Assembly: GCA_002189035.1 (NCBI GenBank)
Contig: NEEC01000096.1
Location: 1-29,469 of the forward strand
DNA length: 29,469 bases
Direction: 5' to 3'
Source of the DNA: Utricularia gibba
Taxonomy: Eukaryota; Streptophyta; Magnoliopsida; Lamiales; Lentibulariaceae
Numbering within the stretch: position 1 is the stretch's first letter; every line of letters starts with the position of its first letter. A model generated the notes under the pieces. That model saw nothing but the letters and a program-made list of their open reading frames with translations. It searched no databases and had not been told where the DNA came from. A program made the position numbers and the translations under genes. This document shows, piece after piece, positions 24,846-29,469 of this stretch.

Positions 24846-27838
24846 ATCAATTTCGAGAACGAGAAGCACATTATTAAACGCAGCCACCAAGGAAGGACAC
24901 GTAAGACACTTTTCGTTGTGGTTTGTTTTTAATATGTCCACAGTTATGGGACAAACGTAACTCCAAATTATACTACTTGGAGCACGAATAGGGCTTCCCA
25001 ATGGTGTGCTATGAAGAGTTAGCATCTGCATGTTTTGGAAGAGGTGCTTCGTGGACCAGGATGTGCGACATAGTCATTTCATTGCGCATCACCATTCGGG
25101 TGCAGCCGAAAAATCACACGTGCACTGGATTCGTTAAAAGTAAACATTTTTGCGTACCTGGAGTATAATAGTGTTGGGATAAGTGATGCCACGAAATTCA
25201 TGATGTAACATGTGACTTTTTTCCATCTTGATCGCATATCCGATGAAGTTTGACACCATATGTTTTGGCTGTTGATTGATGCAATTAGTTGCCATGATAC
25301 TTCTGATTCTTGATACACCATTCCCATACACCATGTCTCTAGTGGCTATTTGATTCTTTTGCCGTGTATCCCATTTGCATCAATTTCGAGAACGAGAAGC
25401 ACATTATTAAACGCAGCCACCAAGGAAGGACACGTAAGACACTTTTCGTTGTGGTTTGTTTTTAATATGTCCACAGTTATGGGACAAACGTAACTCCAAA
25501 TTATACTACTTGGAGCACGAATAGGGCTTCCCAATGGTGTGCTATGAAGAGTTAGCATCTGCATGTTTTGGAAGAGGTGCTTCGTGGACCAGGATGTGCG
25601 ACATAGTCATTTCATTGCGCATCACCATTCGGGTGCAGCCGAAAAATCACACGTGCACTGGATTCGTTAAAAGTAAACATTTTTGCGTACCTGGAGTATA
25701 ATAGTGTTGGGATAAGTGATGCCACGAAATTCATGATGTAACATGTGACTTTTTTCCATCTTGATCGCATATCCGATGAAGTTTGACACCATATGTTTTG
25801 GCTGTTGATTGATGCAATTAGTTGCCATGATACTTCTGATTCTTGATACACCATTCCCATACACCATGTCTCTAGTGGCTATTTGATTCTTTTGCCGTGT
25901 ATCCCATTTGCATCAATTTCGAGAACGAGAAGCACATTATTAAACGCAGCCACCAAGGAAGGACACGTAAGACACTTTTCGTTGTGGTTTGTTTTTAATA
26001 TGTCCACAGTTATGGACAAACGTAACTCCAAATTATACTACTTGGAGCACGAATAGGGCTTCCCAATGGTGTGCTATGAAGAGTTAGCATCTGCATGTTT
26101 TGGAAGAGGTGCTTCGTGGACCAGGATGTGCGACATAGTCATTTCATTGCGCATCACCATTCGGGTGCAGCCGAAAAATCACACGTGCACTGGATTCGTT
26201 AAAAGTAAACATTTTTGCGTACCTGGAGTATAATAGTGTTGGGATAAGTGATGCCACGAAATTCATGATGTAACATGTGACTTTTTCCATCTTGATCGCA
26301 TATCCGATGAAGTTTGACACCATATGTTTTGGCTGTTGATTGATGCAATTAGTTGCCATGATACTTCTGATTCTTGATACACCATTCCCATACACCATGT
26401 CTCTAGTGGCTATTTGATTCTTTTGCCGTGTATCTTGTTTGCATCAATTTCGAGAACGAGAAGCACATTATTAAACGCAGCCACCAAGGAAGGACACGTA
26501 AGACACTTTTCGTTGTGGTTTGTTTTTAATATGTCCACAGTTATGGGACAAACGTAACTCCAAATTATACTACTTGGAGCACGAATAGGGCTTCCCAATG
26601 GTGTGCTATGAAGAGTTAGCATCTGCATGTTTTGGAAGAGGTGCTTCGTGGACCAGGATGTGCGACATAGTCATTTCATTGCGCATCACCATTCGGGTGC
26701 AGCCGAAAAATCACACGTGCACTGGATTCGTTAAAAGTAAACATTTTTGCGTACCTGGTGTATAATAGTGTTGGGATAAGTGATGCCACGAAATTCATGA
26801 TGTAACATGTGACTTTTTTCCATCTTGATCGCATATCCGATGAAGTTTGACACCATATGTTTTGGCTGTTGATTGATGCAATTAGTTGCCATGATACTTC
26901 TGATTCTTGATACACCATTCCCATACACCATGTCTCTAGTGGCTATTTGATTCTTTTGCCGTGTATCTTTGCATCAATTTCGAGAACGAGAAGCACATTA
27001 TTAAACGCAGCCACCAAGGAAGGACACGTAAGACACTTTTCGTTGTGGTTTGTTTTTAATATGTCCACAGTTATGGGACAAACGTAACTCCAAATTATAC
27101 TACTTGGAGCACGAATAGGGCTTCCCAATGGTGTGCTATGAAGAGTTAGCATCTGCATGTTTTGGAAGAGGTGCTTCGTGGACCAGGATGTGCGACATAG
27201 TCATTTCATTGCGCATCACCATTCGGGTGCAGCCGAAAAATCACACGTGCACTGGATTCGTTAAAAGTAAACATTTTTGCGTACCTGGAGTATAATAGTG
27301 TTGGGATAAGTGATGCCACGAAATTCATGATGTAACATGTGACTTTTTCCATCTTGATCGCATATCCGATGAAGTTTGACACCATATGTTTTGGCTGTTG
27401 ATTGATGCAATTAGTTGCCATGATACTTCTGATTCTTGATACACCATTCCCATACACCATGTCTCTAGTGGCTATTTGATTCTTTTGCCGTGTATCCCAT
27501 TTGCATCAATTTCGAGAACGAGAAGCACATTATTAAACGCAGCCACCAAGGAAGGACACGTAAGACACTTTTCGTTGTGGTTTGTTTTTAATATGTCCAC
27601 AGTTATGGGACAAACGTAACTCCAAATTATACTACTTGGAGCACGAATAGGGCTTCCCAATGGTGTGCTATGAAGAGTTAGCATCTGCATGTTTTGGAAG
27701 AGGTGCTTCGTGGACCAGGATGTGCGACATAGTCATTTCATTGCGCATCACCATTCGGGGTGCAGCCGAAAAATCACACGTGCACTGGATTCGTTAAAAG
27801 TAAACATTTTTGCGTACCTGGAGTATAATAGTGTTGGA

Positions 27839-28130
27839 TAAGTGATGCCACGAAATTCTCTGCATGATGTTCGTTAACATGTGATCTTTGATGTTCCATC
27901 TTGATCGCATATCCGATGAAGTTTGACACCATATGTTTTGGCTGTTGATTGATTCAATTAGTTGCCAGTGATTTGACTTCCGTGATTTCATTGATGCACC
28001 ATTTTTCCCATACACCATTGTCTTCTAGTGTGCATGGATTTGTATTGCGTTTTGCCACGTGATATGCTTTTGCATCAAGTTTCGAGATGTAACATGAGAA
28101 GCACATTATTAATCAATTTCGATACGAGCA
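27839..28130 (+). repeat. B monomer peppered with small insertions
   Basis: Relative to the B consensus this copy has about 20 inserted pieces of 1-5 bases with very few substitutions until about 28110. Examples are extra bases between gaaattc and atgatg (27859-27863), a tcgtt-like insert before aacatgtg (27871-27875), single bases interrupting the T-tract (27887-27895), and inserts within ttgccatgatacttctgattc (27963-27990). The accatt/cccatac, gtct/ctagtg, gattctttt and gccgtgtatc words are interrupted in the same way (28001-28070). Near 28085 cgaga and cgagaag are separated by a word resembling gatgtaacatg from elsewhere in the monomer. After 28110 the cgcagcc region is replaced by a diverged segment. 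It is the opposite of the deletion-only copies at 16574-17524. Confidence 0.8.
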
Positions 28131-28860
28131 CATTCCAAGGAAGGACACGTAAGACACTTTTCGTTGTGGTTTGTTTTTAATATGTCCACAGTTATGGGAC
28201 AAACGTAACTCCAATTATACTACTTGGAGCACGAATAGGGCTTCCCAATGGTGTGCTAAAGAGTTAGCTCTGCATGTTTTGGAAGAGGTGCTTCGTGGAC
28301 CAGGATGTGCGACTAGTCATTTCATTGCGCATCACCATTCGGGGTGCAGCCGAAAAATCACACGTGCTCCCGTATATAGTGTTGGGATAAGTGCCACGAA
28401 ATTCATGATGTAACATGTGACTTTTTCCATCTTGATCGCATATCCGATGAAGTTTGACACCATATGTTTTGGCTGCATTTTGGAAGAGGTGCTTCGTAGA
28501 CCAGGATGTGCGACATAGTCATTTCATTGCGCATCACCATTCGGGGTGCAGCCTAAAAATCACACGTGCACTGGATTCGTTAAAAGTAAACATTTTTGCG
28601 TACCTGGTGTATAATAGTGTTGGATAAGTGATGCCACGAAATTCATGATGTAACATGTGACTTTTTTCCATCTTGATCGCATATCCGATGAATGGTGTGC
28701 TAGGAAGAGTTAGGCTCTGCATGTTTTGGAAGAGGTGCTTCGTGGACCGGGATGTGCGACATAGTCATTTCATTGCGCATCACCATTCGGGGTGCAGCCG
28801 AAAAATCACACGTTTACTGGATTCGTTTAAAAGTAAACATTTTTGCGTACCTGGTGTATA
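28131..28860 (+). repeat. Run of short B monomers produced by large deletions
   Basis: The landmark gac(a)tagtcatttcattg occurs at 28311, 28512, 28758 and 29290, so two consecutive spacings are only 201 and 246 bp. At about 28471-28476 ggctg jumps to gcattttggaagagg, skipping what is about 290 bp in an intact copy. At about 28691-28694 gatgaa jumps to tggtgtgc, skipping about 287 bp. Both junctions show 2-3 bases of possible microhomology (ctg, aa). A further loss removes much of the ctggattcgttaaaa segment at about 28367-28375, giving gtgctcccgtatatag. A-type gcctaaaaatc occurs at 28550. Confidence 0.85.
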
Positions 28861-29469
28861 ATAGTGTTGGGATAAGTGATGCCACGAAATTCATGATGTA
28901 ACATGTGACTTGTTTCCATCTTGATCGCATATCCGATGAAGTTTGACACCATATGTTTTGGCAGTTGATTGATGCAATTAGTTGCCATGATACTTCTGAT
29001 TCTTGATACACCATTCCCATACACCATGTCTCTAGTGGCTATTTGATTCTTTTGCCGTGTATCCATTTGCATCAATTTCGAGAACGAGAAGCACATTATT
29101 AAACGCAGCCACCAAGGAAGGACACGTAAGACACTTTTCGTTGTGGTTTGTTTTTAATATGTCCGCAGTTATGGACAAACGTAACTCCAAATTATACTAC
29201 TTGGAGCACGAATAGGCTTCCCAATGGTGTGCTATGAAGAGTTAGCATCTGCATGTTTTGGAAGAGGTGCTTCGTGGACCAGGATGTGCGACATAGTCAT
29301 TTCATTGCGCATCACCATTCGGGGTGCAGCCGAAAAATCACACGTGCACTGGATTCGTTAAAAGTAAACATTTTTGCGTACCTGGAGTATAATAGTGTTG
29401 GGATAAGTGATGCCACGAAATTCATGATGTAACATGTGACTTTTTCCATCTTGATCGCATATCCGATGA
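28861..29469 (+). repeat. Terminal intact B monomers, running off the window
   Basis: Normal B sequence resumes after 28861, with a monomer start at 29028 and all B marks present (cacattatt, cgtaactcc, gagcacgaatagg, gttagcatc, gacatagtc, gccgaaaaatc, gattgatgcaatt, ttgatacacc). The window ends inside gcatatccgatga, so the array continues beyond it. Confidence 0.93.

Larger units (their letters stand above)
21421..27838 (+). repeat. Satellite array B: ~12 tandem copies, subfamily B, monomeric
   Basis: Monomers start at 21629, 22159, 22675, 23175, 23705, 24234, 24791, 25335, 25868, 26399, 26932 and 27461. Most intervals are 529-533 bp; exceptions are 516 and 500 (deletions) and 557 and 544 (insertions). 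Marks that separate B from A are cacattatt, gttatgggac or gttatggac, cgtaactcc, gagcacgaataggg, gttagcatc, gacatagtc, gccgaaaaatc, gattgatgcaatt and ttgatacacc. The dimer-defining segment of array A is uniform here (cctggagtataatag, with cctggtgtata at 26756 as a rare variant), so there is no two-copy alternation. A few copies revert to A-type bases, for example gcctaaaaatc at about 24540 and gattcaatt at about 23648. Confidence 0.95.

Noticed and set aside
131-29096. More than one hundred short open reading frames on both strands (60-150 codons)
   Set aside because: They recur once per monomer in fixed positions, overlap one another on opposite strands, change ends with satellite indels and have no recognisable domain. 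The longest, at 21160-21621 on the minus strand, arises from deletions in a damaged monomer.
1-29469. CRISPR array or other bacterial repeat system
   Set aside because: The repeating unit is about 533 bp with no unique spacers and no cas-like genes; it is a head-to-tail satellite.

Overview
The whole 29,469-base window is one block of tandemly repeated satellite DNA. A complex monomer of about 533 bp (usual range 525-534 bp, about 41% G+C by hand count of one copy) is repeated head to tail on one strand roughly 52-54 times. I find no gene, RNA gene, CRISPR array, transposon, LTR or recognisable coding exon. The short reading frames on both strands recur once per monomer and are by-products of the repeat. 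The monomer length is not a multiple of three, stops occur in every frame, and the frames change wherever the repeat carries an indel.

This is nuclear satellite heterochromatin of a eukaryote (pericentromeric, subtelomeric or knob-like). No flanking sequence fixes the species. A flowering plant is my first guess, because satellites with a roughly 500-bp monomer are common there, but this is weak. I do not recognise the family by name. CpG is not depleted in the monomer, which is mildly unexpected for old, heavily methylated plant satellite.

Layout: (1) 1-19043 is array A, subfamily A, 36 copies. For most of its length it is organised as a dimer of about 1,063 bp, in which every second monomer carries a variant form of one short segment. 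Copies at 16574-17524 are eroded purely by small deletions. (2) 19044-19880 is a scrambled, diverged boundary made of satellite fragments. (3) 19881-21129 holds damaged subfamily-B monomers, and 21130-21420 is a monomer compressed to 230 bp. (4) 21421-27838 is array B, a monomeric array of subfamily B, distinguished from A by about nine near-fixed differences. It contains a 21-bp tandem duplication and a templated-looking insertion. (5) 27839-28130 is a monomer full of tiny insertions. (6) 28131-28860 contains consecutive short monomers, two made by roughly 290-bp deletions. (7) The last stretch returns to intact B monomers and runs off the window end.

The interest lies in how the array evolves: a dimeric higher-order repeat next to a monomeric array, an abrupt subfamily change at a scrambled boundary, an indel hotspot at one fixed point in the monomer, and clusters of deletion-only and insertion-only damage. 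These may reflect break repair or may be assembly error.
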